64,000 bases of DNA from Comamonas sp. BIGb0152. GTDB lineage: Bacteria; Pseudomonadota; Gammaproteobacteria; Burkholderiales; Burkholderiaceae_C. The notes beneath the pieces are model-generated. The model ran no database searches, was not told the DNA's origin, and saw only the letters and a list, made by a program, of their open reading frames with translations. How positions within the stretch are numbered: position 1 is the first letter of the stretch; each line of letters starts with the position of its first letter. The translations under genes and the position numbers were made by a program. Below are positions 28,130 to 37,318 of this stretch, piece after piece. The DNA is taken from NCBI RefSeq assembly GCF_024809975.1, contig NZ_JANUDY010000004.1, positions 372,001 through 436,000 on the forward strand, written 5' to 3'.

Positions 28130-29401
28130 ATGAATACTTATATGGTCGGCGGCGCAGTGCGGGATCGCCTGCTGGGTCTGCCGGTGAATGACCACGACTG
28201 GGTGGTGGTGGGCTCTACACCCGAGGCCATGCTGGCCCAGGGCTTTGTGCCGGTGGGCAAAGACTTTCCGGTGTTTTTACACCCGCGCACACATGAGGAA
28301 TATGCACTGGCCCGCACCGAACGCAAGTCCGGCCGGGGCTACCGGGGCTTCAGCATTGCCACCTCGCCCGATGTGACCCTGGAGCAGGACCTGGCCCGGC
28401 GCGATCTAACCATCAATGCGATGGCCGCCCCGGCCGATTGGAATGGCCGCGACCCCGTCACCGACCCCTATGGCGGCCAGGCCGATCTGCAGGCCAAGGT
28501 GCTGCGCCATGTGACCGAGGCATTCCGCGAAGACCCCGTGCGCATCTTGCGCCTGGCGCGCTTTGCCGCCCGCTTCCATGGTTTCAGCGTCGCGCCCGAA
28601 ACCATGGCCTTGATGCGCCAGATGGTGGCCGAGGGCGAAGTCGATGCCCTGGTGCCCGAGCGCGTGTGGCAAGAGCTGGCACGCGGCCTGATGGAGGCCC
28701 GGCCCTCGCGCATGGTCGAGGTGCTGCGCGATTGCGGGGCGCTCGCCCGCCTGCTGCCCGAACTGGACCGCCTCTGGGGCGTGCCCCAGCGGGCCGACTA
28801 CCACCCCGAGGTGGATACCGGTATCCACGTGATGATGGTGCTGGACCGCGCCGCCCAGCTGGATGCGCCGCTGCCCGTGCGCTGGGCCTGTATTGCGCAT
28901 GACCTGGGCAAGGGCACGACCCCTGCCGATGTGTTGCCGCGCCACATTGGCCACGAAGAGCGCAGCGTGGCGCTGGCCCGCGCCGTGCACCAACGCCTGC
29001 GCGTGCCCAGCGACTGCGCCGAGCTGGCGCTGATGGTTGCTGCCGAGCATGGCAACATCCACCGCAGCCCCGGCATTGCGCCGGCTGCCGTGGTGCGGCT
29101 GCTGGAGCGCTGCGACGCCTTTCGCAAACCCGAGCGCTTTGCCGACGCCCTGCTCGCCTGCCAATGCGATGCCCAAGGCCGGCTGGGGCTGGAGGACAAG
29201 CCCTACCCCCAGCGCGACGCGCTGCTGCGGCTGCTGGCCGTGGCGCAGGCCGTCAGCACCAAGGACGTGGCAGAGCGTGCCGCCCGCTCAGGCCGCAAAG
29301 GCGCGGAGATTGGCGCGATGGTGCATGAGGCACGCTGCCATGCGGTAGCGCAGGCCACAGCAGTGGACGCAGCAGCAAACCCTGCAAGCGGGCAGCCTTA
29401 A
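28130..29401 (+). CDS. cca: CCA-adding enzyme (tRNA nucleotidyltransferase), multifunctional
   Basis: This enzyme adds or repairs the 3' CCA end of tRNAs. It has 423 residues. The class II nucleotidyltransferase head is at the N-terminus: [22 protein letters not shown] with the metal-binding aspartates, [12 protein letters not shown] and [12 protein letters not shown]. The RNA-binding helical region includes [19 protein letters not shown]-terminal HD domain is present ([17 protein letters not shown] and [17 protein letters not shown]), as in gamma/betaproteobacterial enzymes with phosphatase and phosphodiesterase activity. It converges on spoVR with 32 bases between. Confidence 0.97.
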   Translation: MNTYMVGGAVRDRLLGLPVNDHDWVVVGSTPEAMLAQGFVPVGKDFPVFLHPRTHEEYALARTERKSGRGYRGFSIATSPDVTLEQDLARRDLTINAMAAPADWNGRDPVTDPYGGQADLQAKVLRHVTEAFREDPVRILRLARFAARFHGFSVAPETMALMRQMVAEGEVDALVPERVWQELARGLMEARPSRMVEVLRDCGALARLLPELDRLWGVPQRADYHPEVDTGIHVMMVLDRAAQLDAPLPVRWACIAHDLGKGTTPADVLPRHIGHEERSVALARAVHQRLRVPSDCAELALMVAAEHGNIHRSPGIAPAAVVRLLERCDAFRKPERFADALLACQCDAQGRLGLEDKPYPQRDALLRLLAVAQAVSTKDVAERAARSGRKGAEIGAMVHEARCHAVAQATAVDAAANPASGQP

Positions 29402-29433
29402 AACCTCAGCAGCCCAGCCGCGTGCCAGCGCAA

Positions 29434-31062
29434 TCAGGCTGGCGGGGGCGGCACCGCGTGCAGCAGCACCGGCACCTCGCCATCGCCGTTGACGCTTTCC
29501 AGCTGCACGCCAAAGCCCCACAGGCGCGCCGCGTGTTTCAGCACCTCTTGCACGTCCTCGGCCAGCGGGCGGCCCTGGTACTGGGTGTGGCGCAGGGTCA
29601 GGCAGCGGTCGCCGCGCAGGTTCACGTTCCAGACCTGGATATTGGGCTCGCGCGCGCCCAGGTCGTACTGCTGCGACAGGGTCTGGCGCAGGTTGCGGTA
29701 GCCGTCTTCGTTGTGGATGGCGCTGACCAGCAGCTCGCGCTCGCTGGCGTCGTCATGGATAGCGAACAGGCGCATGTCGCGCATCAGCTTGGGGCTCAGG
29801 TACTGGCCGATAAAGCTCTCGTCCTTGTAGTTCTGCATGGCGTGGTGCAGCGCCGGCAGCCACGGCGTGCCTGCCAGATCGGGGAACCAGCGCCGGTCTT
29901 CGTCGGTCGGGTGTTCGCAGATGCGCTGTATATCGCGGTACATCGCAAAGCCCAGCGCATAGGGGTTGATGCCGCTGTAGGCGCGGTGGCCGGCGGGCGG
30001 CTGGTAGATGACATTGGTATGCGATGACAGCCATTCGATCATCACGCCGTCGGTAAGCCAGCCTTCGTCGTACAAGGTGTTGAGCAAGGTGTAGTGCCAG
30101 AAGGTGGCCCAGCCTTCGTTCATCACCTGGGTCTGGCGCTGGGGGTAGAAGTACTGGGCGATCTTGCGCACGATGCGCACCACCTCACGCTGCCAGGGCT
30201 CCAGCAAGGGGGCGTTCTTCTCGATGAAGTACAGCAGGTTCTCTTCTGGCTCTTTGGGAAAACGCTCCTGGTGCTGCGCCGGGCTGTTTTTGTCCGGCCG
30301 CGCCGGCAGGGTGCGCCACAGCTCGTTGATCTGCTGCTGGACATAGGCCTCGCGCTGCTCACGCTCGGCGCGCTCGCGTGCCAGGGTCTTCTTGGAGGGG
30401 CGGCGGTAGCGGTCCACCCCCAGGTTGGCCAGCGCATGGCAGGAGTCGAGCCACTGCTCCACGGTGGCGATCCCGTGTTTTTCCTCGCACTGGGCAATGA
30501 AGTCCCGCGCATAGAGCAGGTAGTCGATGATGCTGCCCGCATCCGTCCACATGCCAAACAGGTAGTTGCCCTTGAAGAAGCTGTTGTGCCCATAGGCCGC
30601 GTGGGCAATCACCAGCGCCTGCATCGCGGTGGTGTTCTCCTCCATCAGGTAGCTGATGCAGGGGTTGGAGTTGATGACGATCTCGTAGGCCAGGCCCATA
30701 TGGCCTCGGCGGTAGCGGCGCTCGGTGGCCAGAAACTCCTTGCCATAGCTCCAGTGGCGGTAGCCCACGGGCATGCCCACACTGGCATAGGCGTCCATCA
30801 TCTGCTCGGCCGAGATGACCTCCAGCTGGTTGGGGTAGGTGTCCAGGCCATAGCGCTCGGCCGTCGCGGCAATCGCCGCGTGGTAGCGCTCGATCAGCTC
30901 GAAGGTCCAGTCGCTGGGGTCGGGCAGGGGCTGCCTCGGTCGCTGGCCCGCAGGCCGGGGCGTGGCAGGCACCTCGCGCTGGGAGCGGTCACCGGAAAAT
31001 GGGGCCTTCCAATGCTGGGAGCCCTTGCGCCGGGCCAGCACAGGGTATTGAGAAGGGTTCAT
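29434..31062 (-). CDS. ycgB: SpoVR family protein (YcgB-like)
   Basis: This is a 542-residue soluble protein of the SpoVR family, named from a Bacillus spore cortex gene but widespread in non-sporulating Proteobacteria; its biochemical role is unknown. Conserved blocks are visible: DTYPNQLEVISAEQMMDAYA, YRRGHMGLAYEIVINSNPCI, AHAAYGHNSFFKGNYLF and NEGWATFWHYTLLNTLYDEG. The first 50 or so residues are a basic, proline-rich tail not seen in all members. It is last in the operon prkA-yeaH-spoVR; its ATG overlaps the yeaH stop by four bases. Confidence 0.94.
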   Translation of the reverse strand: MNPSQYPVLARRKGSQHWKAPFSGDRSQREVPATPRPAGQRPRQPLPDPSDWTFELIERYHAAIAATAERYGLDTYPNQLEVISAEQMMDAYASVGMPVGYRHWSYGKEFLATERRYRRGHMGLAYEIVINSNPCISYLMEENTTAMQALVIAHAAYGHNSFFKGNYLFGMWTDAGSIIDYLLYARDFIAQCEEKHGIATVEQWLDSCHALANLGVDRYRRPSKKTLARERAEREQREAYVQQQINELWRTLPARPDKNSPAQHQERFPKEPEENLLYFIEKNAPLLEPWQREVVRIVRKIAQYFYPQRQTQVMNEGWATFWHYTLLNTLYDEGWLTDGVMIEWLSSHTNVIYQPPAGHRAYSGINPYALGFAMYRDIQRICEHPTDEDRRWFPDLAGTPWLPALHHAMQNYKDESFIGQYLSPKLMRDMRLFAIHDDASERELLVSAIHNEDGYRNLRQTLSQQYDLGAREPNIQVWNVNLRGDRCLTLRHTQYQGRPLAEDVQEVLKHAARLWGFGVQLESVNGDGEVPVLLHAVPPPPA

Positions 31063-32327
31063 ACCGCTACCCCCTCCTTCTTGAACAGGTCACGAAACAC
31101 CGGGTAAATATCGCCGGCCTCTGCCACCTTGCGCATGGCGAAGTGCGGGAACAGCGGCAAGAGCTGGCTGTATTCCTCCCAGAGGCTTTGCTCTTGCGGC
31201 ACCACTTGCACATAGGCAAAGTAGCGCACCAGGGGCAGGATCTTGTCAGCGAGCAGGCTGCGGCAGTTGCCACCATCGTCGCCAAAGTTGTCGCCGTCGC
31301 TGGCCTGGGCCACGTAGATGTTCCAGTCCGCTACCGGGTAGCGTGCACGGATGGTCTGCTCCAGCAGCACCAGCGCGCTGCTGACCACGGTGCCGCCGCT
31401 CTCGGTGGAATGGAAGAACTCGTCCTCGCCCACCTCGGCCGCCTGGGTATGGTGGCGGATGAAGACGATGTCGATCTTCTCGTAATGGCGCGTGAGGAAC
31501 AGGTACAGCAGGATGAAAAAGCGCTTGGCCAGGTCCTTGCGCGCCTGGTCCATCGAGCCCGATACATCCATCACGCAAAACATCACCGCCTGGCTGCTGG
31601 GCTCGGGGACCTTGGTGCGGCTGCGAAAGCGCAGATCCAGCGGATCGAGAAAAGCCACCTTGCCCATGCGCGCCTGCAGCCCGGCGATGCGCTGCTGCAG
31701 CTCGGCCAGGGCTTCGCTGGTGCCGTCGTCCTGCGCCAGCAGCTCAGCCAGCGCGTCTTCCAGCGCCTTGAGTTCGCGGTTTGGTGCCTTGGTCAAGGCA
31801 ATGCGCCGGCCCAGCGCACCGCGCATGGTGCGCAGCACGGCCAGGTTGTGCGGCGTGCCATCGTGGCTGTAGCCGGCGCGGCGCGTCTTGTACTGCAAGG
31901 TGCTGGCCATGTGGGTGCGCAGCAGGCGCGGCAGGGCCAGGTCTTCAAAGAACAGCTCCATGAACTCTTCCTTGGTCAGGGTGAACGTGAAGTCGTCTTC
32001 GCCCTCGCCGCCGTCACTGGCCTGGGAGCCGCCACCGCCTGCGCCACCCTGGGGCCGGGCAATGCGGTCGCCTCGCACATGCTCGGTATTGCCCGGGTGC
32101 ACGGTGTCGCGCACCCCCCCCTGCCCATGGTGAAAGCTGGGCTCCTGGATGTCCTTGCGCGGGATGGTGATGTTCTCGGCCTGCTCGATGTGCCGGATGT
32201 CGCGCTTGGCAACAGCGCGGCGCACCGCATCGGCAATCTGCGCCTTGTAGCGGCGCACAAAGCGCTCGCGGTTGCCTACCGACTTGTTCTTGCCGGCGAG
32301 CCTGCGGTCGATGATTTGCAATGCCAT
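31059..32327 (-). CDS. yeaH: DUF444 / YeaH family protein with VWA-like domain
   Basis: This 422-residue protein is the standard partner of PrkA. The ATG at 32327 gives MALQIIDRRLAGKNKSVGNRERF, the usual start; an upstream start at 32354 is less likely. The first 130 residues are charged and include a glycine-rich linker. The second half has a von Willebrand A-like domain with the MIDAS-like DVSGSMDQARKDLA and the later SGGTVVSSAL and ASDGDNFGDDGGNC. In E. coli yeaG-yeaH is induced in nitrogen starvation and stationary phase. It lies between prkA and spoVR and overlaps the latter. Confidence 0.94.
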   Translation of the reverse strand: MALQIIDRRLAGKNKSVGNRERFVRRYKAQIADAVRRAVAKRDIRHIEQAENITIPRKDIQEPSFHHGQGGVRDTVHPGNTEHVRGDRIARPQGGAGGGGSQASDGGEGEDDFTFTLTKEEFMELFFEDLALPRLLRTHMASTLQYKTRRAGYSHDGTPHNLAVLRTMRGALGRRIALTKAPNRELKALEDALAELLAQDDGTSEALAELQQRIAGLQARMGKVAFLDPLDLRFRSRTKVPEPSSQAVMFCVMDVSGSMDQARKDLAKRFFILLYLFLTRHYEKIDIVFIRHHTQAAEVGEDEFFHSTESGGTVVSSALVLLEQTIRARYPVADWNIYVAQASDGDNFGDDGGNCRSLLADKILPLVRYFAYVQVVPQEQSLWEEYSQLLPLFPHFAMRKVAEAGDIYPVFRDLFKKEGVAV

Positions 32328-32384
32328 CTCTGCCCCCCATGCATGGCCCGGCACGTTCGGTGCCGGCTTGCCGTTCTCAATGCC

Positions 32385-34307
32385 TCAGCTGCTCTTGCGC
32401 ACGCGCAGGTACCATTCGCACAGCAGGCGTACCTGCTTGGGCGTGTAGCCCTTGGCCTCCATGCGGGTGACGAAATCCTCGTGCTTGCGCGCGTCCTCGG
32501 CGCTGGCCTTGGCGTTGAAGCTGATGACCGGCAGCAGCTCTTCGGTGTTGGAGAACATCTTTTTCTCGATCACCAGGCGCAGCTTTTCGTAGCTGGTCCA
32601 GCTGGGGTTCTTGCCCTGGTTGTTGGCACGCGCACGCAGCACAAAGTTGACGATCTCGTTGCGGAAATCCTTGGCATTGGCAATGCCGGCGGGCTTTTCC
32701 ACCTTCTCCAGCTCGGCGTTGAGCGCGTTGCGGTCAAACACCTCGCCGGTGTCGGTGTCGCGGTACTCGCTGTCCTGGATCCAGTAGTCGGCGTAGGTGA
32801 CGTAGCGGTCGAAGATGTTCTGCCCGTACTCGCTGTAGCTTTCCAGATAGGCGGTCTGGATTTCCTTGCCGATGAACTCGGCGTAATGCGGCGAGAGGTA
32901 CTCCTTGATGTAGCTGGTATAGCGGGTCTCCAGCTCGGCAGGAAACTGCTCGCGTTCGATCTGCTGCTCCAGCACATACATCAGGTGCACCGGGTTGGCC
33001 GCCACCTCGGTGCTGTCGTAGTTGAACACCTTGGACAGGATCTTGAAGGCAAAGCGCGTGGAGATGCCCGACATGCCCTCGTCCACGCCCGCGTAGTCGC
33101 GGTACTCCTGGTAGCTCTTGGCGCGCGGGTCGGTGTCCTTGAGGCTTTCGCCGTCGTAGACCTGCATCTTGCTGAAGATGCTGGAGTTCTCGGGCTCCTT
33201 CAGGCGCGTGAGCGCCGCAAACTGCGCCATCATCTTGAGCGTGCCCGGCGCACACACGGCACTGGCCAGCGAGGACTCGCGGATCAGCTTTTCGTAGATG
33301 CGTACTTCCTCGGACACACGCAGGCAGTACGGCACCTTGACGATGTAGACGCGGTCGAGAAAAGCTTCGTTGTTGCGGTTGTTGCGAAAGGCCTTCCACT
33401 CGCTCTCGTTGCTGTGGGCGAGCACGATGCCATCAAAGGGAATGGCGCCAAAGCCTTCCGTACCCTTGTAATTGCCCTCCTGCGTGGCCGTGAGCAGCGG
33501 ATGCAGCACCTTGATGGGCGCCTTGAACATTTCGACGAACTCCAGCAGGCCCTGGTTGGCCAGGCACAGGCCGCCCGAGTAGCTGTAGGCGTCGGTGTCA
33601 TCCTGGGCAAAGTTCTCCAGCTTGCGGATGTCTACCTTGCCGACCAGGCTGGAGATGTCCTGGTTGTTCTCGTCGCCGGGCTCGGTCTTGGCCACGCCCA
33701 CCTGGCGCGAGATGCTGGGGTAGCGCTTGACGACCCGGAACTGGCGGATGTCGCCGCCGTACTCCTCCAGGCGCTTAACGGCCCAGGGCGAGAGCACATG
33801 GTTGAGGCAGCGGCGCGGAATGCCGAACTGCTCTTCGAGCACCGGGCCATCCTCCACCGCATCGAACAGGCCCAGCGGTGATTCGTTGACGGGCGAGCCC
33901 TTGAGAGCGTAGAACGGCACTTTCTGAATCAGGTACTTCAGGCGCTCGGCGATGGAGCTCTTGCCGCCCCCCACGGGGCCCAGCAGGTAGAGGATCTGCT
34001 TGCGCTCTTCCAGGCCCTGGGCGGCATGGCGGAAGAAGCTCACCACCTGCTCAATGGCGTCTTCCATGCCGTAGAACTCTGCAAACGCGGGATAGCGGCG
34101 GATCACCTTGTTGGCAAACAGGCGAGAGAGGTGCGGATCATTGCGGGTATCGGTCATCTCCGGCTCGCCGATGGCGGCCAGCATGCGGTGCGCAGCCCCC
34201 TCGTAGACCATGGGGTCACGCTGGCACAGAACAAGAAACTCGTCGAGCGACATTTCCTCTTCGCGCAGACGCACGTAGCGGGCGGCAGAGTTGCTGATGA
34301 CATCCAT
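32385..34307 (-). CDS. prkA: PrkA family serine protein kinase / AAA+ ATPase (YeaG-like)
   Basis: This is a 640-residue protein with a PrkA AAA+ domain and a C-terminal kinase-like domain. Walker A is GPVGGGKSS (residues 110-118). Other conserved blocks are SPVNESPLGLFD, PWAVKRLEEYGGD, QEGNYKGTEGF and GIVLAHSNESEWKAF. The ATG at 34307 is preceded by GGAGGT; an ORF to 34406 would add 33 unlikely residues. It leads the prkA-yeaH-spoVR operon, found across Proteobacteria and tied to starvation and persistence. The upstream region carries a spaced inverted repeat (34366-34424). I did not find a clear sigma-54 site. Confidence 0.95.
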   Translation of the reverse strand: MDVISNSAARYVRLREEEMSLDEFLVLCQRDPMVYEGAAHRMLAAIGEPEMTDTRNDPHLSRLFANKVIRRYPAFAEFYGMEDAIEQVVSFFRHAAQGLEERKQILYLLGPVGGGKSSIAERLKYLIQKVPFYALKGSPVNESPLGLFDAVEDGPVLEEQFGIPRRCLNHVLSPWAVKRLEEYGGDIRQFRVVKRYPSISRQVGVAKTEPGDENNQDISSLVGKVDIRKLENFAQDDTDAYSYSGGLCLANQGLLEFVEMFKAPIKVLHPLLTATQEGNYKGTEGFGAIPFDGIVLAHSNESEWKAFRNNRNNEAFLDRVYIVKVPYCLRVSEEVRIYEKLIRESSLASAVCAPGTLKMMAQFAALTRLKEPENSSIFSKMQVYDGESLKDTDPRAKSYQEYRDYAGVDEGMSGISTRFAFKILSKVFNYDSTEVAANPVHLMYVLEQQIEREQFPAELETRYTSYIKEYLSPHYAEFIGKEIQTAYLESYSEYGQNIFDRYVTYADYWIQDSEYRDTDTGEVFDRNALNAELEKVEKPAGIANAKDFRNEIVNFVLRARANNQGKNPSWTSYEKLRLVIEKKMFSNTEELLPVISFNAKASAEDARKHEDFVTRMEAKGYTPKQVRLLCEWYLRVRKSS

Positions 34308-34365
34308 ACGACCTCCGTGGCGGCACCAAAGGGGCTGACCATGCCGCAAAGTTGTTAGGGACCCT

Positions 34366-34424
34366 CTGCAAAACTCCCGGTGGTGGTCTGAACGCGTCCA
34401 TACCATTTAGCGAGGGTTTTGCAG
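34366..34424. repeat. Spaced inverted repeat upstream of prkA
   Basis: CTGCAAAAC (34366-34374) and GTTTTGCAG (34416-34424) are exact reverse complements with 41 bases between, centre to centre about 50 bases. They lie 59-117 bases before the prkA start. The arrangement could be a pair of operator half-sites allowing looping, or the base of a long weak stem. Confidence 0.4.
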
Positions 34425-34635
34425 TGCCTCCCTAGGCATCCGTTATCGTGACTTGGTTTTAGCACCTTACGTCCGCTTTGACCAGATCACATGTCCTACA
34501 CAGGGATGTCCACAATGCAGGCAATATTTCTGGTTACGGCGCCAGCACCCGCGCCGGGCCTGAAAGAGGCCCGCAGACCTCCGGATTTGCACGCAGCGAG
34601 GGGCCGCCATTGCGGTGCCAGACGGCGCCCCCGCA

Positions 34636-34691
34636 TCGTCATAAAAACGACACAGCAGCGTCATACCACTGCCATCCGAGCCACCGATACT
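34636..34691 (+). promoter_or_regulatory. Tandem PhoB (Pho) boxes and -10 element of phoX
   Basis: Four GTCAT-like 7-base repeats recur every 11 bases at 34638 (GTCATAA), 34649 (GACACAG), 34660 (GTCATAC) and 34671 (GCCATCC). They form two 18-base Pho boxes (34636-34653 and 34658-34675), each matching the consensus CTGTCATAAAWCTGTCAY at 13 of 18 positions by eye, and 22 bases apart. GATACT at 34686-34691 is a fair -10, placed about 10 bases after the second box as in PhoB-activated promoters that lack a -35. The gene downstream is phoX, which fits. Confidence 0.7.
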
Positions 34692-34782
34692 CCGTGCGCA
34701 CCACAGAGCATGTTGGCCCGGATTTCTCATGGGCCTCTGTGGTGCATCCAAACACCACATAACATCCCACGGAGTTACCGAT

Positions 34783-36720
34783 ATGAGCGCAGTGCTGACC
34801 TCGCGTCGCCGTCTTTTGCAATTTCTGGGCAGCGCACCATTGCTGCCTTTGTCCGGCTCCCTGTCTGCAGCAGGCCTGCTGACCGCCTGCGGCGGTGGTG
34901 GTGATGACGATGGCCCAACGGCCCCCTTCAAGTCGCTGAGCTTCTCCAACATGGCCGCGCCCAACCTGAGCAACCCGGCAGCGATGGCGACCACTTCGAC
35001 CACCGCGGTGATGACCATTCTGTACGCCGACGACAGCAAGCGCGAAGTAGCGCTGGCCTATGAATCCTTCTTTGTCACCGGCGACATGGTGGCCGACGGC
35101 AAGGGCGGCAAGATCCTCGCTGGCGGCTACTACGACATCAACAACCAGCCCATCATGGACAAGTCGGTGCCCGGCAGCGAGCGCCATTTCTTCTCTGACT
35201 GCCCCGATGGCTCCTCGATCGTCCAGGTTGCCGATGCCAAGGTCGACGGCGTCAAGGGCAAGCCCGTGTTTGCCGTGGTGCAGTTCGAATACGCCTCCAA
35301 AGACCTGTCGGGCGCCGATGCCTACGGCACCCTGCCCTCGCCCATTGCCGTGCTGACCCTGGACCAGAACCAGGACACCGGCAAGCTGAGCCTGGTCAAG
35401 TACCACAACGTCGATATGTCCAAGGCCCACGGCCTGTGGATCACCTGCGGCGCCAGCCTCTCGCCCTGGAACACCCACCTGTCCAGCGAAGAGTACGAGC
35501 CCGATGCCTTCACCGCTGCCAGCTCGGCCCAGTTCAAGGCCTTCAGCAAGCACGTGTTTGGCAACGAGACCACGGCCAACCCTTACCACTACGGCCACCT
35601 GCCTGAGATCACCGTCAACAAGGACGGCACCGGCTCGGTCAAGAAGCACTACTGCCTGGGTCGCATCTCGCACGAGCTGATCCATGTGATGCCCGACAAC
35701 CGCACCGCGCTGATGGGCGATGACTACACCAACGGCGGCCTGTTCATGTTTGTGGCCGACAAGGAAAAAGACCTGTCCGCCGGCAACCTGTATGTCGCGC
35801 ATTACACCGATGTGCTGACCGACACCTCGACCGCCAAGATGGAGTGGATCCACCTGGGCCATGCCACCAGCGCCGAGATCGAAGCGCTGGCGAACAGCGT
35901 CAAGCCGACCGACATCATGGAGTCGCTGACCACCGACCCGAAAGATGCCAGCTACACCGCCGTGTTCCTGGACGGCAAGGCCGCCTGGCTCAAGCTCAAG
36001 CCCGGCATGGAGAAGGCGGCAGCCTTCCTCGAAACCCACCGCTACGCCAACCTCGTCGGCGGCTCGATGGCCTTTACCAAGATGGAAGGCACCACCGTCA
36101 ACATCAAGGACAAGGTCGCCTACTCGGCGCTGGCCAACATCCAGACCTCGATGATCAACGGCGACAAGGCCTGGAATGCCAAGCACAACGTGAGCTTCCC
36201 CAAGACCGTGAAGGCGGGCGGCGTGCTGGCCCACAACCTGGGCGGCGGCATCAAGGACCGCCAGGGCGCCACCATCAACAGCGAATGGGTGCCACAGCAA
36301 TCGCACATGCTGATGATGGGCGAGGACATTGCCGCTGACGCACTGGGCAACACCTCCAACCCTGACAAGGTCGCCAGCCCGGACAACCTGAAGTTCTCCG
36401 AAAAAATGCGCACCCTGTTCATCGGTGAAGACAGCGGCAACCACGTGAACAACTTCCTGTGGGCCTACAACGCCGACACCAAGCAGCTCTCGCGCATTCT
36501 GTCGACCCCTGCCGGCGCAGAATCCACCGGCCTGCATGCCGTGGATGAGGCCAACGGCTGGACCTACATCATGAGCAACTTCCAGCACCCCGGTGACTGG
36601 AGCGCGTTGCATGCCAAGATCAAGGACCAGCTCGATCCGCTGATCAACGCCAACTACAAGAACAAGTTTGGCGCCTCGGTGGGTTACCTGACCGGCACGC
36701 CACAAGCGGTCAAGTTGTAA
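34783..36720 (+). CDS. phoX: PhoX family (DUF839) phosphatase, predicted Tat lipoprotein
   Basis: PhoX enzymes are calcium/iron-dependent alkaline phosphatases that release phosphate from organic esters. It has 645 residues from the ATG at 34783 (GGAG upstream). The N-terminus has a twin-arginine signal, SRRRLLQFLG, and then LLTAC with Cys36, a good lipobox, followed by a Gly/Asp-rich tether. The product is therefore probably folded in the cytoplasm, exported by Tat and lipid-anchored. The body is a DUF839 propeller; segments such as SKAHGLWITCGASLSPWNTHLSSEEYEPD and GRISHELIHVMPD (residues about 222-310) carry likely metal ligands. Tandem Pho boxes upstream support phosphate-starvation control. 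Its distance from canonical secreted PhoX is not measurable here. Confidence 0.88.
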   Translation: MSAVLTSRRRLLQFLGSAPLLPLSGSLSAAGLLTACGGGGDDDGPTAPFKSLSFSNMAAPNLSNPAAMATTSTTAVMTILYADDSKREVALAYESFFVTGDMVADGKGGKILAGGYYDINNQPIMDKSVPGSERHFFSDCPDGSSIVQVADAKVDGVKGKPVFAVVQFEYASKDLSGADAYGTLPSPIAVLTLDQNQDTGKLSLVKYHNVDMSKAHGLWITCGASLSPWNTHLSSEEYEPDAFTAASSAQFKAFSKHVFGNETTANPYHYGHLPEITVNKDGTGSVKKHYCLGRISHELIHVMPDNRTALMGDDYTNGGLFMFVADKEKDLSAGNLYVAHYTDVLTDTSTAKMEWIHLGHATSAEIEALANSVKPTDIMESLTTDPKDASYTAVFLDGKAAWLKLKPGMEKAAAFLETHRYANLVGGSMAFTKMEGTTVNIKDKVAYSALANIQTSMINGDKAWNAKHNVSFPKTVKAGGVLAHNLGGGIKDRQGATINSEWVPQQSHMLMMGEDIAADALGNTSNPDKVASPDNLKFSEKMRTLFIGEDSGNHVNNFLWAYNADTKQLSRILSTPAGAESTGLHAVDEANGWTYIMSNFQHPGDWSALHAKIKDQLDPLINANYKNKFGASVGYLTGTPQAVKL

Positions 36721-36728
36721 GCCCGTTC

Positions 36729-36758
36729 AGAGAGCGCGTGGCCACTCGCGCGCTCTCT
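36729..36758 (+). other. Stem-loop just after phoX
   Basis: AGAGAGCGCG (36729-36738) and CGCGCTCTCT (36749-36758) form a perfect 10-base stem immediately after the phoX stop. It has no T-run and precedes the true terminator; it may stabilise the message end. Confidence 0.5.
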
Positions 36759-36770
36759 GCAAAAACAGCC

Positions 36771-36796
36771 ATGCCATCCAACCGGATGGCATTTTT
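36771..36796 (+). terminator. Bidirectional terminator between phoX and trxC
   Basis: ATGCCATCC and GGATGGCAT form a 9-base stem (36771-36779 with 36784-36792) with a four-base loop. A T-run follows on the plus strand, and AAAAA at 36761-36765 gives a T-run on the minus strand about five bases past the stem, so it can serve both phoX and the convergent trxC. Confidence 0.85.
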
Positions 36797-36811
36797 CATG
36801 GGCAAGCGCAG

Positions 36812-37249
36812 TTACAGAACCGACTGCAACCAGCGCACGATCTCGCCCGGCGGCATCGCGCCGGAGATGCGCGCGGCCTCATGCCCGCCTTTGAACACCA
36901 CCATGGTCGGGATGCTGCGGATGTTGAAGGGCTGGGCCACATGGGGATAGGCCTCGGTATCGAGCTTGGCAAAGCGCAGCCGGGGCTCCAGCTGCTTGGC
37001 CGCCTGGGCGTAGCCCGGGGCCATCTGCAGGCAGGGGCCGCACCAGGGTGCCCAAAAATCGACCACCACGGGGATATGGTTGCGCCCCAGCTGCTTGGCA
37101 AAGCTGTCAGCATCCAGCGCCACCGGTTCGCCGCTAAACAAGGGCTGGTGGCAGCTGCCGCAATCGGGCTGCTGGGCCCACTGCGCGCGCTGCACGCGGT
37201 TGGTGGTATGGCAATGGGGGCACACAATGTGCAAGCTGTCTTCGGTCAT
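36812..37249 (-). CDS. trxC: Thioredoxin TrxC (thioredoxin 2)
   Basis: This is a cytosolic disulfide reductase of 145 residues. An N-terminal zinc-binding extension with two CxxC pairs (Cys10/Cys13 in CPHC, Cys30/Cys33 in CGSC) sets TrxC apart from TrxA. The active site is WAPWCGPC (Cys70 and Cys73), and the cis-proline is in IRSIPTMVVFKGG. TrxC is part of the oxidative stress response in E. coli; no OxyR site was searched for here. Confidence 0.96.
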   Translation of the reverse strand: MTEDSLHIVCPHCHTTNRVQRAQWAQQPDCGSCHQPLFSGEPVALDADSFAKQLGRNHIPVVVDFWAPWCGPCLQMAPGYAQAAKQLEPRLRFAKLDTEAYPHVAQPFNIRSIPTMVVFKGGHEAARISGAMPPGEIVRWLQSVL

Positions 37250-37318
37250 GGGGCAATCTCCTGCTGCCCATCATAGGCAGCGATGCAAACGGCCAGTTGC
37301 AGGCCAGAGCCGCATATT

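Larger units (their letters stand above)
34308..34782. other. Divergent regulatory region between prkA and phoX
   Basis: This 475-base gap has no convincing gene. On the prkA side it holds the spaced inverted repeat at 34366-34424. On the phoX side it holds tandem PhoB-like repeats with a -10 box. The remainder (about 34440-34630) is GC-rich with no ORF that looks coding; I see nothing else assignable. Confidence 0.6.

Noticed and set aside
30999..33881. 960-residue open frame on the plus strand
   Set aside because: It is antisense to prkA, yeaH and spoVR, all well conserved families; the translation is low complexity (Val/Ala/Leu/His) with no domain.
34320..34440. Sigma-54 promoter for prkA
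   Set aside because: Looked for GG-N10-GC on the minus strand; the nearest candidates have the wrong spacing.
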